From: an uncultured Bacilli bacterium
GTDB taxonomy: Bacteria; Bacillota_I; Bacilli_A; RF39; UBA660
Reading direction: 5' to 3'
NCBI GenBank assembly: GCA_934177995.1
Contig: CAKPPW010000009.1
Coordinates: 1-46,863 of the forward strand
DNA length: 46,863 nucleotides
Shown: positions 1-8,275 of the stretch, in pieces
Layout of the letters: each line of letters begins with the position of its first letter
How positions within the stretch are numbered: the stretch's first letter is position 1
Notes under the pieces: model-generated
Seen by the model: only the letters and a program-made list of their open reading frames with translations
Database searches by the model: none
Told to the model about the DNA's origin: nothing
Position numbers and translations under genes: made by a program

Positions 1-31
1 ATATTGGAAATTTTTATTATTTTTACAAAAT

Positions 32-67
32 AAAAAGACAAATAAGTAAAATTTCTACCTATTTGTC
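32..67 (-). terminator. Intrinsic terminator of the tRNA-Arg/tRNA-Pro transcript
   Basis: Read on the minus strand, a 12-bp stem (GACAAATAGGTA against TACTTATTTGTC, one wobble pair) is followed by TTTTT. It lies about 45 bases past the tRNA-Pro 3' end. A second perfect 10-bp hairpin (77-99) sits between it and the tRNA but has no good U-run in this direction. Confidence 0.6.
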
Positions 68-111
68 AACAGTCTGAAAGTCTTGAAACTCAAGACTTTT
101 AAAATTCTAAC

Positions 112-188
112 TGGTCGGGAAGACAGGATTTGAACCTGCAACAGCTTGGTCCCAAACCAAGTGCTCTACCAAGTTGAACTACTTCCCG
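112..188 (-). tRNA. tRNA-Pro (anticodon TGG)
   Basis: On the minus strand the acceptor stem CGGGAAG pairs with CTTCCCG, followed by discriminator A and an encoded CCA. The anticodon stem CTTGG/CCAAG encloses TTTGGGA, giving anticodon TGG. The T-arm contains GGTTCAAATCC. It lies three bases after the tRNA-Arg gene on the same strand, so the two are probably co-transcribed. Confidence 0.97.
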
Positions 189-191
189 AAG

Positions 192-268
<77 letters not shown>

Positions 269-332
269 ATGCTCTCCCATTCGAAAGACAAATTTATCTT
301 AGCACATTAATAAACTCCAGTCAAGCATTTTT

Positions 333-1280
333 TTACAATTTAAAGGTAGTTTCATTAATAAATGTATATTCACTATGACATTTTAGCTGTCTTACTAACT
401 TGAATAAGGCTATATCACGCATTTTACACTCTAACATAATATCTACATCTTCATCAATTTTCTTTAGTAAATCAAGAAATTTAATAAATTCTTTTTCATC
501 AATATAATCATGATGACTTCGCTTATCCTTTCTACTTTTGGGAGAAGAAAAGTGTATCTTTGGTTTTAATTTGGTATCTTTCCATGTTGAGAAAATATTT
601 TCTAAATCATTAACTGTTAATTTCTTTTTATTATTACACTTATAATGATGATAGTCTAAAACCATTGGAATATTTAATTCCTTACAAATAGCTAAGGTAT
701 CTTCAAAAGTGAATATTTTGTCATCGTTTTCTAAAATGATAATTTCTTTTAGATGATTAGGTAACTTTCTAAAATTAGTAATAAATCTTTTAATACTTTC
801 TTCTTTGTTATCCTTACCACTTCCAACATGAATAATAGCTTTACCATTTATCCCTAGCAACTTAAAAAGATTATAATGGTATTCAATTTGTTTTATAGAT
901 ATTTTTACAACTCTTTCATTAATACTATTTAAAACACAATATTGATCTAAATGGGTATCAACTCGCATTCTATACTTTTTAATCTTTCTTCCTATATCAT
1001 TAAACTTTTCTCTAAATGGTAATAAATAATCAAAATTAACTTTCTCATGAGTGGCTAGGGGAATAATATTAGGAGACATTCTATAAAAGTAAACTTCATT
1101 TATATGGTTATAATCAATAACATTATCAAAGATATATAAATTTCTATTAATAATTTCTCTTAACCTTCTATCACTTTCCTCTAGGGCTAGACTAGAGTAA
1201 GTCTTATAAGTCATAGTATGCGAGTAAGTAATATTATCTAAGGATAGGGGACTTGCTACATAACCAAGATGAATTCTCAT
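333..1280 (-). CDS. uvsE: UV-damage endonuclease (UvsE/UvdE family)
   Basis: A 315-residue TIM-barrel protein of the UvdE family, which nicks DNA 5' of UV photoproducts and starts an excision repair route separate from UvrABC. Visible family signatures are the N-terminal MRIHLGYV, the metal-ligand region VDTHLDQYCVLN near residue 110, the ENDD strand, LDYHHYKC, and a late HLE/ECK-type strand (MLECKMRD). The ATG at 1280 is chosen over the upstream in-frame GTG (1289) because GGTGAT sits four bases before it. It is divergent from the DUF3298 gene. In Bacillus this family is linked to spore UV resistance; that role here is inference. Confidence 0.88.
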   Translation of the reverse strand: MRIHLGYVASPLSLDNITYSHTMTYKTYSSLALEESDRRLREIINRNLYIFDNVIDYNHINEVYFYRMSPNIIPLATHEKVNFDYLLPFREKFNDIGRKIKKYRMRVDTHLDQYCVLNSINERVVKISIKQIEYHYNLFKLLGINGKAIIHVGSGKDNKEESIKRFITNFRKLPNHLKEIIILENDDKIFTFEDTLAICKELNIPMVLDYHHYKCNNKKKLTVNDLENIFSTWKDTKLKPKIHFSSPKSRKDKRSHHDYIDEKEFIKFLDLLKKIDEDVDIMLECKMRDIALFKLVRQLKCHSEYTFINETTFKL

Positions 1281-1366
1281 GTTAATCACCAGTATTAGTA
1301 TTTCAAAATCTAGAAAGTATTATTCTATAAATTTAAAAACAACATATATTTTAATGGGTGATTATT

Positions 1367-1933
1367 TTGAAAAATGAAATAAATATTGCTTTTCCACAAG
1401 TACCATATGAAAACTTAAAAGAAAAATTAACTATGTTTATTAAAAATGAAGTAGATAATTTTTTAGACTTTGCCAAAGAAAAGTATCAGATAGAACTTCC
1501 TTGTAATTTAACTATCACTTATGAGTATTATAGCTATAATGGTTATGATAGTTATGTATTTTATATATCTAGTTTTGTTTTTGGTGCTCATCCTGATAAT
1601 AGAATAGTATCTTTTACTTATGATACTGTTAATAATAAACTTGTCACTATTGCTGATTTAATGAAAAAAGATCCATTTATTTTAAATTACTTATCAAAAG
1701 AGACTAGGAGTAAACTTTTAAATAATAAACGAATAGTAGATAGAAATATGTTGTTAGAAGGGACTAAACCAGTTATAGACAATTATCAAGTATTTGCTTT
1801 TACGCCTAGAGGTATTCTTCTTTTCTTTCCGCAGTATCAAATTGCTCCTTATTCATCAGGTAGCTTTAAAGTGTTAATCCCTTATCGAAATAGTGATTTC
1901 TTAGACCGCAGTGTTATACCTTTTAATAATTAG
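1367..1933 (+). CDS. DUF3298 (RsiV/PdaC-type) domain protein
   Basis: A protein of about 189 residues that is almost wholly a DUF3298-like domain, ending in the typical FFPQYQIAPYSSG strand. This domain is found in the extracellular part of the anti-sigma factor RsiV and of the deacetylase PdaC, where it can bind lysozyme or peptidoglycan. Here no signal peptide or membrane segment is visible, so it may act inside the cell or on the spore. GGGTGAT precedes a TTG start at 1367; the in-frame GTG at 1358 lies within that ribosome binding site. Its 3' end overlaps the convergent collagen-like gene by 33 bases. Confidence 0.7.
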   Translation: MKNEINIAFPQVPYENLKEKLTMFIKNEVDNFLDFAKEKYQIELPCNLTITYEYYSYNGYDSYVFYISSFVFGAHPDNRIVSFTYDTVNNKLVTIADLMKKDPFILNYLSKETRSKLLNNKRIVDRNMLLEGTKPVIDNYQVFAFTPRGILLFFPQYQIAPYSSGSFKVLIPYRNSDFLDRSVIPFNN

Positions 1934-2752
1934 ATTTACATTAGCAAAGTCTATATTGGCAGAGGCATTATCACCAGTTATTCCACAACGAACGTATAGA
2001 GAGGTTGGTTTTTCTATTTTAGTAATAACTGTTTCTGAACAATCCATTCTATTTGTTTGACCAGCTTTTAATTCAAAAGATAAGTCTTGAATAACACTAC
2101 CTTCACTATTAGTAAGATGAAAGATAGCACCATGACTTTGATCTACTCCTGATATTTGACCACATAAAGTCATTTCATAGATACCAGATTTTAATAGGGA
2201 AATAGCAGAGTCACTAATTAACTCAAAAGTTTCGTTATCATCAGGAAGAACTAGTGTTTCTTGAAAAGTCATAATTTTAGAGTAGCGAGCTTGAGCAAAA
2301 CTTACAAATAAAACAGTTTCATAACTAGTAGGAGATATAAAACTGGGTCCCGTTGGTCCTATATCTCCTTTAGGTCCGGTTGGTCCTATTAATCCATCAT
2401 TTCCTTGAGGACCAGTATCACCTTTGTCACCTTTTTCTCCTTTGTCACCTTTAGGACCAGTGTCTCCTTTTTCCCTTTTGATGTTTCCAATATCAACCCA
2501 GTCATTTTTAGATGAATCCCAGATATATAAGTCATTTATTACTATGTAAGTATCTCCTTCTTCACCTGTTGGATGATACTTTTTTAATTCTTCTAACGAA
2601 GGGTAGGTTCCTTTAATATCTAATCCTTTACCAGCTTCCCCTTTAGGTCCCGTTGGTCCTGTTATTACTGAAGGATAAAGTCCTGACTTTAAAAGCTTAT
2701 CTCTAATCTTAATATTTTCTATAATTTCTTTAATTTTATCATCATAAGACAT
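1901..2752 (-). CDS. Collagen-like (G-X-Y repeat) surface/exosporium-type protein
   Basis: A 283-residue protein with a short N-terminal helix, two blocks of Gly-X-Y repeats (one near residues 32-42, a longer one near 95-135 with GDTGPKGDKGEKGD and GPTGPKGDIGPTGP), and a C-terminal beta-sandwich-like domain of about 145 residues. The layout matches BclA-type exosporium glycoproteins, whose C-terminal jelly-roll trimerises. The segment between the repeat blocks (GDTYIVINDLYIWD) resembles carbohydrate-binding-like inserts seen in phage and spore collagen-like proteins. There is no signal peptide, as expected for proteins assembled on the spore from the mother cell. Function is inferred from the repeats. 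Confidence 0.75.
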   Translation of the reverse strand: MSYDDKIKEIIENIKIRDKLLKSGLYPSVITGPTGPKGEAGKGLDIKGTYPSLEELKKYHPTGEEGDTYIVINDLYIWDSSKNDWVDIGNIKREKGDTGPKGDKGEKGDKGDTGPQGNDGLIGPTGPKGDIGPTGPSFISPTSYETVLFVSFAQARYSKIMTFQETLVLPDDNETFELISDSAISLLKSGIYEMTLCGQISGVDQSHGAIFHLTNSEGSVIQDLSFELKAGQTNRMDCSETVITKIEKPTSLYVRCGITGDNASANIDFANVNLIIKRYNTAV

Positions 2753-2857
2753 TTATAACACCTAATACAGTCTATGTTTACTAGCTGTAATGTGGTTGTG
2801 ATATTGACTAACAAATCCTTTAGAAATACATATTATAAGAAGAAAGGGGAAATTAAG

Positions 2858-3358
2858 ATGTATTCAAATTATTATAATTATAATCCTTATCTAAATTATA
2901 GAAATGATAATCAGATGGAGTCTTTAGAACTTATTACTTTAAATGAGGCGATTAATCTAATTAGAAAGTCAGTAGGAGATGAGAAAAGTGATGAGTTATT
3001 TTATGAACAATTAATAAATATGGCACCTAATAATAAATCTAAGGAAATAATTGCAAGTATTAGAGATGATGAGAAGAAACATCATGAGATACTAAAGGAT
3101 TTATATTATTCTTTTACAGGTAATAGTATAAATGATAATAATAATCAGTATAATAATATGAATCTAAATATGAATTATAAGGATTCGTTAGAAAAAGCTT
3201 TATTTGGAGAGTTAGAGGCAGTGGAAAAGTACCGAAAGATTCTTTCTAAAATGCCTAGTGGTAAGGCTTATACCTTGTTAATGGCTATTATGACTGATGA
3301 GATGAAGCATGCTAATAAATATAATTTTTTAATAGCTACTACACCTAACAATAGTTGA
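2858..3358 (+). CDS. Ferritin-like (rubrerythrin-type) diiron protein
   Basis: A 166-residue protein with two repeated ferritin-like helix pairs. Candidate metal ligands are visible in DDEKKHHEIL, GELEAVEKYRKIL and DEMKHANKYNF. The N-terminus is rich in Tyr and Asn, as in spore coat proteins that carry a ferritin-like domain. The ATG at 2858 follows AAAGGGGAAATTAAG, so a longer reading frame from 2774 is unlikely. It could be a coat-associated ferritin-like protein or an oxidative-stress protein; the sequence does not decide. Confidence 0.7.
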   Translation: MYSNYYNYNPYLNYRNDNQMESLELITLNEAINLIRKSVGDEKSDELFYEQLINMAPNNKSKEIIASIRDDEKKHHEILKDLYYSFTGNSINDNNNQYNNMNLNMNYKDSLEKALFGELEAVEKYRKILSKMPSGKAYTLLMAIMTDEMKHANKYNFLIATTPNNS

Positions 3359-3450
3359 CACTAAAATTTTTTTAACTTATTTAATTATTAAATCTTAAGT
3401 AGTATAATAATAGATGAAAAGTAGAATAATAAAATGATGGAGGTTTAATA

Positions 3451-3999
3451 ATGATTAGAAATTATTTAAAGAATTTTGAAAAGTATTCTATTTTGATATC
3501 TAGCTTGTTAATTATTTTAGGAATATTCTTATTAGTTAGTCCTATGAAGTCACTAGAAGTAGCAGTTATATTCTTTGCTGCTATTATGATTGTTAATGGT
3601 ATTAGTAGTTTTATCTCTTACTTTATGTTACCTAATGAAGAAAGACTATTTAGTCTTGATTTAGTAACAGGAATAGTAACAACATTAACTGGTAGTCTTA
3701 TCTATCTTTATAGAATGGATTTAATTAATGTTTTTCCAGTTGTTTTAGGTATATGGATAATAGTTAGTAATTTAATAAAGATGCAATTATCTATTAATCT
3801 AAGTGCTATTGCAGGAAGTAATTGGTTCTTATTACTAATCACTCAAATATTAATGATTATTCTAGGAGTAGTGTTGATTACTAATCCATTTAGTTCATTA
3901 ATAGCCTTAACAACTCTTGCTGGTTCTTTCTTGATAATAGCAGAAGTAGCTAGTCTAATAGAAAGTATTTATATTTTAGTAAAATTAAGGAATCTTTAG
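3451..3999 (+). CDS. HdeD/DUF308-family membrane protein
   Basis: A 182-residue hydrophobic protein with about six predicted membrane segments in paired repeats, typical of the DUF308/HdeD family. In enterobacteria HdeD supports acid resistance; in Bacillota the role is unknown. GGAGG lies at good spacing before the ATG. A terminator hairpin overlaps the stop codon, so the gene is probably monocistronic. Confidence 0.75.
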   Translation: MIRNYLKNFEKYSILISSLLIILGIFLLVSPMKSLEVAVIFFAAIMIVNGISSFISYFMLPNEERLFSLDLVTGIVTTLTGSLIYLYRMDLINVFPVVLGIWIIVSNLIKMQLSINLSAIAGSNWFLLLITQILMIILGVVLITNPFSSLIALTTLAGSFLIIAEVASLIESIYILVKLRNL

Positions 4000-4009
4000 G
4001 ATTCTTTTT
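3987..4009 (+). terminator. Intrinsic terminator after the HdeD-like gene
   Basis: AAGGAATC pairs with GATTCTTT around a short loop and runs into TTTTT. It overlaps the stop codon of the HdeD-like gene. Confidence 0.7.
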
Positions 4010-4098
4010 ATATGGATTTTGTAATAGCGTAATAGTTAAAACTTTTAATATTCTTTTTTAGCAACCTGTGTTATAATACAGGCAAGAAGTGAGGATAT

Positions 4099-4995
4099 AT
4101 GAATAAAGAAAAGATTAAAAATATAATTATTATCATTTTACTATGTTTGTTAGTTTTAGTAACAACTCTATTTATTATTTCTAAGAAAGATGAAAATAAA
4201 AGTAATGAGGTAACTGTTACTGTAGAAGCAGTAGGAAAGAAATATTTACTAGGTAGTAGTAAAAGCAAAGATTATTTAATTACTAATTATAAAGGTGACT
4301 ATAAGGAAAAAGATAAGATTAAGTTTACTTATAAAAATAAAGATAAGAAAGAAAAAGATGGATTAACTAATATTAAAGTAAGTGATGAAGATTTAATAGT
4401 TGATTATAAAGCTAAGGAAGAAGAAAAAACAGTAGAGAAAAGTGAATCTAGTAATGATTATCAATCTACTGATAATAGTAGTGCTATGACTACTAATAAT
4501 AATCAAGTAAATAGTTCTAGTACTGATACAAATATTGATGATGAAGTAGTAACTTATGTTAATACACTGAAGGATGATAGTAATACTAGTAGTTTAAAAA
4601 CTAACTTTGTTACTTTAGTTGATTTTATCTTTTATGATGGTAGTATTAAAGGACATACTTTCAAAGAACTTAGTAATGAAGCTAAATTAAAAGTATTAGA
4701 AGCAATGCTTTATCTAGACTCAAAGGTGGAAAAATACTTTCCTAATTATAAAGCAGAAATTAGTAGTAAGACAGGTAGAGCATATACTACTGTTAAAGAT
4801 AAAGTGGTTAGTAGCTATTTAAATATTACATCAGCAATTTGTAGTAAAGATAGTTCTATTTGTGATAATGCTAAAGAAGACTTTCAAAATCTAAAGAAAA
4901 ACTTTGGACTTACTTGGTCAGTAATAAAAGAAGTAGCAGGTGACTCTAAAGAAAGTATTAAAAACTGGTATGAAATCTGGAGTGGAAAAAAGTAA
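4099..4995 (+). CDS. Membrane-anchored protein of unknown function
   Basis: A 298-residue protein with an N-terminal signal anchor (KNIIIIILLCLLVLVTTLF, residues 8-26) and an extracytoplasmic part. The first 75 external residues look like a small beta domain. A Ser/Asn/Thr-rich linker (about 110-148) follows, then a mostly helical C-terminal domain with two cysteines (CSKDSSIC) that could form a disulfide. No known family was recognised. It precedes the beta-helical membrane protein on the same strand by about 50 bases, so a shared envelope role is possible. Confidence 0.6.
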   Translation: MNKEKIKNIIIIILLCLLVLVTTLFIISKKDENKSNEVTVTVEAVGKKYLLGSSKSKDYLITNYKGDYKEKDKIKFTYKNKDKKEKDGLTNIKVSDEDLIVDYKAKEEEKTVEKSESSNDYQSTDNSSAMTTNNNQVNSSSTDTNIDDEVVTYVNTLKDDSNTSSLKTNFVTLVDFIFYDGSIKGHTFKELSNEAKLKVLEAMLYLDSKVEKYFPNYKAEISSKTGRAYTTVKDKVVSSYLNITSAICSKDSSICDNAKEDFQNLKKNFGLTWSVIKEVAGDSKESIKNWYEIWSGKK

Positions 4996-5050
4996 AAATT
5001 TGTTCATTTTTAAATAATAATATGTTATCCTTATAGTAGGAGAGGTGAAT

Positions 5051-6112
5051 ATGGAAAATATAAAAAAATTGTTTATTTTACTTATAATTAGTAGTTTTCT
5101 AATCTTACCTAATGTTTATGCTGAAGATAGTAACTATCTAAATATAAGTAATAATACTGTTAAGACAGTAAATCATAGTATGTTTACAGCCGGTGATGAT
5201 GTTTCTACTAATAATGCAGTTAAAGGAATTGACTTTACGGCTGGTAATAATCTGAATATAAATGGTAGTTCAGAATATGGAATGTTTGCTGGTAATAGTA
5301 TTAACTTTAAAGGTATGGTTACTAGAGATTTATTTGTTGCAGGCAATAATATTGTAATTGATAGTAGTGCTAATATAGCAAGGGATTTATATGTAGCAGG
5401 TAATACTATAACAATATCAGCAGATATTAAAGGAAATATCTTTTTAGCAGCTAGGGAGGTTATCATTAATTCTAAAGAAATAAGTGGTGATGTCACTCTA
5501 AATAGTGGTAAATTAACAATATCCGATAATACTAAGATAAATGGTACTTTAAAATATAATGATAATATAGATTATTCTAATACTAATACTAGTATTAAAG
5601 AGATAAAAACATATCATGTTGATGAGAGGAGTAAGGATGAGGTTATACCATCAATTAGTAGTATTCTATTAGGAATAGTAACTAGTTTCTTAGTAGCTTT
5701 AGCAATATATTTATTATTACCAGCTAGCTATAAAGTACTTGATGAGGTTAAAAAAGATAAAGTATTAAAGACTTTTGGAAATGGTTTTCTATTCCTAATA
5801 GCAGTACCTGTTATTTCTATAATATTAATAATTAGTATTGTTTGTATGCCAATTGCTATTATAGCTTTAATCTTATATGGAATAATTATTTATCTATCAA
5901 GTATTATTTCATCAGTTTATTTTGGTAGATTAATAGGTAATAAAGTCTTAAAACTAGATAATATTTATTTACAAATATTAATTGGTGTAGTAATTACTAA
6001 ATTAGTAAAATTAATTCCTGTTATTGGTGGATTATATAGTTTTGTAATTGTTATTCTAGGAGTAGGTTTGGTTTACAATATGCTTAAAAAACTTCAAAAA
6101 AAAGCAGCTTAA
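5051..6112 (+). CDS. Exported bactofilin-like beta-helix protein with C-terminal membrane domain
   Basis: A 353-residue protein with a cleavable-looking signal peptide (LFILLIISSFLILPNVYA), then about 130 residues of short beta-helical repeats (patterns such as DLFVAGNNIVID and DLYVAGNTITIS), and a C-terminal region with about four membrane helices. This resembles polymer-forming cytoskeletal (bactofilin)-type repeats joined to a membrane domain, a common but uncharacterised arrangement in Bacillota. The ATG at 5051 is preferred over an in-frame GTG at 5045 because GGAGAGG precedes it. Function unknown. Confidence 0.65.
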   Translation: MENIKKLFILLIISSFLILPNVYAEDSNYLNISNNTVKTVNHSMFTAGDDVSTNNAVKGIDFTAGNNLNINGSSEYGMFAGNSINFKGMVTRDLFVAGNNIVIDSSANIARDLYVAGNTITISADIKGNIFLAAREVIINSKEISGDVTLNSGKLTISDNTKINGTLKYNDNIDYSNTNTSIKEIKTYHVDERSKDEVIPSISSILLGIVTSFLVALAIYLLLPASYKVLDEVKKDKVLKTFGNGFLFLIAVPVISIILIISIVCMPIAIIALILYGIIIYLSSIISSVYFGRLIGNKVLKLDNIYLQILIGVVITKLVKLIPVIGGLYSFVIVILGVGLVYNMLKKLQKKAA

Positions 6113-6149
6113 CTACTTGACTAATACTTATTAAAAAGGTTACACTTGT

Positions 6150-6282
6150 AGTGTTAATAAGGGAGTAATTGGCATGTTAGAATCTAGCATGTAATAAAGT
6201 CAACATCATGATTTTTATCTGGCTTTATTATAGACAATGAGACTTGTTTGCAAGATATAGAAAGCAGACTAAGTCTCTTTTT
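6150..6282 (+). promoter_or_regulatory. yybP-ykoY (manganese) riboswitch with terminator
   Basis: The leader shows the yybP-ykoY landmarks: AATAAG then GGGAGTAA, an internal AAAGTCAACA...GGCTTT arm, AGACAATGAGA, and CTTGTT closing P1 against AATAAG. GAGACTT (6239-6245) can instead pair with AAGTCTC (6271-6277) followed by TTTTT, an intrinsic terminator. P1 and the terminator stem share the CTT bases, so ligand binding should block termination and turn expression on. The regulated gene is a CaCA exchanger, a type known to be controlled by this Mn2+-sensing class. Confidence 0.75.
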
Positions 6283-6307
6283 ATATCAGAAAAGAAAGGA
6301 GTAGAAG

Positions 6308-7258
6308 ATGATATTTTTAGAAATTTTATTATTAGTTGTAGGATTTATCTTATTAGTTAAAGGAGCAGATGCTTTTGTAGATGGATGTAGTAATGTTGCT
6401 AAAGCTCTTGGTATACCTAGTCTTATCATTGGTTTAACAATTGTAGCTTTTGGTACTAGTGCCCCAGAGTTAGCTGTTAGTTTAATTGCTTCATTTAAAG
6501 GTAATAGTGCTATCTCAGTAGGTAACGTAGTAGGTTCTAATATTTGTAATATGTTATTAGTACTTGGTGCTACTAGTTTGTTTGCTACCTTACATTGTAA
6601 AAGAAGGATAGTTACGAGGGACTTTGTTTACTTATTTTTATCTTATGTTGCCTTATTTATAATTAGTGTTGGTACTTATATAGAAAATGGAAAAGTGGGA
6701 ACGATTAATAGAGTGAATGGTCTATTACTTGTATGTTTCTTAGGAATTTATATGTATTCATTACTAGGTGATGCCAAAGGTAATATGAAGAAGGAGAAAA
6801 CATCTAAAGAGAAAGTAACAGTTAAAGAGATACTATTTATTATCATAGGACTAATTGCTATAGTAGGTGGTGGAGAGTTAGTTGTTAATAGTGCCACTGC
6901 TATTGCTAAGATAATAGGGATAAGTGATAGTGTTATTGCCCTTACAGTAGTAGCGGTTGGAACATCTCTTCCTGAATTAGTAACTAGTGTCGTGGCTGCT
7001 AAAAAAGGTGAAGATGATATTGCTATTGGAAATGTAATTGGTTCTAATATCTTTAATATTCTTATGATTTTAGGCTTTTCTTCAATAGTTAATCCATTAA
7101 CAATAAGTTATAATTCTTTGATTGATATGATAGTAATGGTTATAGCAGGTATCTTAGTATATGTCTTTGCATTAAAAGATCAAAAGATCACTAGAACTAG
7201 AGGAATAGTAATGTTGATATTATACTTTTCCTATGTAGGCTATTTATTAGTTAGATAA
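6308..7258 (+). CDS. CaCA-family Ca2+(Mn2+)/Na+ or H+ exchanger (CaxA/YrbG type)
   Basis: A 316-residue integral membrane exchanger with ten predicted helices and the two inverted alpha repeats of the Ca2+:cation antiporter family. The first has GTSAPELAVS and GNVVGSNICN, the second GTSLPELVTS and GNVIGSNIFN; the acidic residues in these motifs bind the cation. The hydrophilic stretch around residues 155-172 is the usual central loop. The upstream Mn2+ riboswitch suggests it exports manganese when the metal is in excess; that physiological role is inference. Confidence 0.9.
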   Translation: MIFLEILLLVVGFILLVKGADAFVDGCSNVAKALGIPSLIIGLTIVAFGTSAPELAVSLIASFKGNSAISVGNVVGSNICNMLLVLGATSLFATLHCKRRIVTRDFVYLFLSYVALFIISVGTYIENGKVGTINRVNGLLLVCFLGIYMYSLLGDAKGNMKKEKTSKEKVTVKEILFIIIGLIAIVGGGELVVNSATAIAKIIGISDSVIALTVVAVGTSLPELVTSVVAAKKGEDDIAIGNVIGSNIFNILMILGFSSIVNPLTISYNSLIDMIVMVIAGILVYVFALKDQKITRTRGIVMLILYFSYVGYLLVR

Positions 7259-7295
7259 TGGTTAGTTTAATAGACTAATCATTTTTTCTATATAG

Positions 7296-7394
7296 GGAAA
7301 GTGGGTTTAGATTATTTCTAAATAAAAAATTAGATTATTAAAATTAAACTCACATGTAACATAATACTATCACAGTATGGATATAGTACTTTCC
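7296..7394 (+). ncRNA. Conserved structured element upstream of toxin copy 1
   Basis: A stretch of about 100 bases that can fold as a closing stem (GGAAAGT/ACTTTCC), an inner stem (GTGGGTTTA at 7301-7309 with TAAACTCAC at 7345-7353) and a small hairpin (ATACT/AGTAT). A diverged copy with the same stems lies at 7893-7979. A G.U pair here is A-U in the other copy, which hints at selection for structure. It could be RNA, or a small inverted-repeat DNA element. Confidence 0.4.
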
Positions 7395-7461
7395 TTCTTC
7401 ATATAACACAATGATTTCCTTTTAACAATAATACGAGAAATATTAAAACTTTTCTCTTTTA

Positions 7462-7490
7462 TTGTTTATAATAACTATTAATAGTATAAT
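7462..7490 (+). promoter_or_regulatory. Promoter of toxin mRNA, copy 1
   Basis: TTGTTT and TATAAT separated by 17 bases. The transcript leader holds AGCACT...AGTGCT, and GCCTTTCTTC, which can pair with the ribosome binding site region GAAGGAGGC just before the toxin ATG. That would hide the ribosome binding site. Confidence 0.7.
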
Positions 7491-7557
7491 AGCACTTGAA
7501 ATACTTAATAGTTAGAGTGCTTGCCTTTCTTCTTTTAAAGGAAGGAGGCTTGATATT

Positions 7558-7632
7558 ATGTCTAAAAAAGATTTGTTAATATCATTATTAGTAGTAATTA
7601 TAATGTTACTAATTGGCCTACTTTACAAGTAG
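7558..7632 (+). CDS. Small hydrophobic peptide, par/fst-like type I toxin candidate (copy 1)
   Basis: A 24-residue peptide: a charged MSKKD start, one membrane helix (LLISLLVVIIMLLIGLL) and a YK end. It has a very strong ribosome binding site (AAGGAAGGAGG) partly sequestered by an upstream stem, its own promoter and terminator, and a facing antisense RNA. Short single-helix peptides in this setting are typical membrane-acting type I toxins (Fst, TxpA, Ldr types). The peptide does not match the well-known Fst sequence closely, so the family assignment rests on architecture. An identical peptide is encoded at 8192-8266. Confidence 0.65.
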   Translation: MSKKDLLISLLVVIIMLLIGLLYK

Positions 7633-7641
7633 TCATAAAAT

Positions 7642-7750
7642 AAAAAAGCACTCAATCTAATAGATTGTGTGCAAACCACATTTAAGGTAAGTACTCAAAC
7701 TTTGGATATTAAGTATTTCCTTTTTTTATTATATGAAGTTTCCTTCATCT
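7642..7750 (-). ncRNA. Antisense RNA candidate (antitoxin), copy 1
   Basis: On the minus strand, TTGCTA (7780-7785) and TACTAT (7757-7762) are spaced by 17 bases and predict a start near 7750. A hairpin (GCACACAATCT with AGATTGAGTGC) followed by TTTTTT ends it near 7642, about 10 bases past the toxin stop codon. The RNA would be about 105 nt and complementary to the toxin mRNA 3' region. AGCACT and TAATAG occur both in the toxin 5' leader and in this region, like the DRa/DRb repeats of the enterococcal par locus. Confidence 0.55.
7686..7727 (+). terminator. Terminator of toxin mRNA, copy 1
   Basis: GG-AAGTACT pairs with AGTATTTCC (one bulge, one wobble) and is followed by TTTTTTT. The toxin mRNA therefore extends across the facing antisense RNA. 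The identical copy 2 terminator is at 8320-8361. Confidence 0.55.
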
Positions 7751-7892
7751 GTATACATAGTAGCATAAAATTATACTTTTAGCAAGTGATTGAAAAATTT
7801 AAAAACATAATAATACACGCATGAAGACCTTGAGAAATAGTTATGCTAATATTATATTTAGTTTTCACAAACAAATAATTTTTTATATATAA

Positions 7893-7979
7893 GGAAAGTG
7901 AGTTTAGATCATTTCTAAATTAAAAAATTAGATTATTAAAATTAAACTCACACGTAACATAGTACCATCACAGAGTACT
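7893..7979 (+). ncRNA. Conserved structured element upstream of toxin copy 2
   Basis: Diverged copy of the element at 7296-7394: GGAAAGT (7893-7899), GTGAGTTTA (7898-7906) paired perfectly with TAAACTCAC (7943-7951), and AGTAC/GTACT near the end. It lacks about nine bases present in copy 1. The gap between the cassettes (7788-7892) shows nothing recognisable. Confidence 0.4.
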
Positions 7980-8191
7980 TTCACTCTTTCTAAATTTTAA
8001 AAGTATAATAGGTTTTTATGTGAAATTTCTCTTAATATAGCGTAACGATTTTCTTTTAACAATAATACGAGAAATATTAAAACTTTTCTCTTTTATTGTT
8101 TATAATAACTATTAATAGTATAATAGCACTTGAAATACTTAATAGTTAGAGTGCTTGCCTTTCTTCTTTTAAAGGAAGGAGGCTTGATATT

Positions 8192-8266
8192 ATGTCTAAA
8201 AAAGATTTGTTAATATCATTATTAGTAGTAATTATAATGTTACTAATTGGCCTACTTTACAAGTAG
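8192..8266 (+). CDS. Small hydrophobic peptide, par/fst-like type I toxin candidate (copy 2)
   Basis: Encodes the same 24-residue peptide as 7558-7632, with the same leader hairpins, ribosome binding site and downstream region. That the peptide, both promoters and both terminators are all identical implies either a very recent duplication or continuing gene conversion. Confidence 0.65.
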   Translation: MSKKDLLISLLVVIIMLLIGLLYK

Positions 8267-8275
8267 TCATAAAAT

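Larger units (their letters stand above)
7413..7787 (+). repeat. Toxin-antitoxin cassette, tandem copy 1
   Basis: 375 bases nearly identical (two mismatches seen) to 8047-8421, offset 634. The unit contains a complete promoter, the small peptide gene, facing antisense promoter and terminators, so each copy looks self-sufficient. Confidence 0.9.

Noticed and set aside
5173..5496. Minus-strand ORF of 107 codons
   Set aside because: It is the shadow of the beta-helical repeats of the gene on the plus strand; no ribosome binding site.
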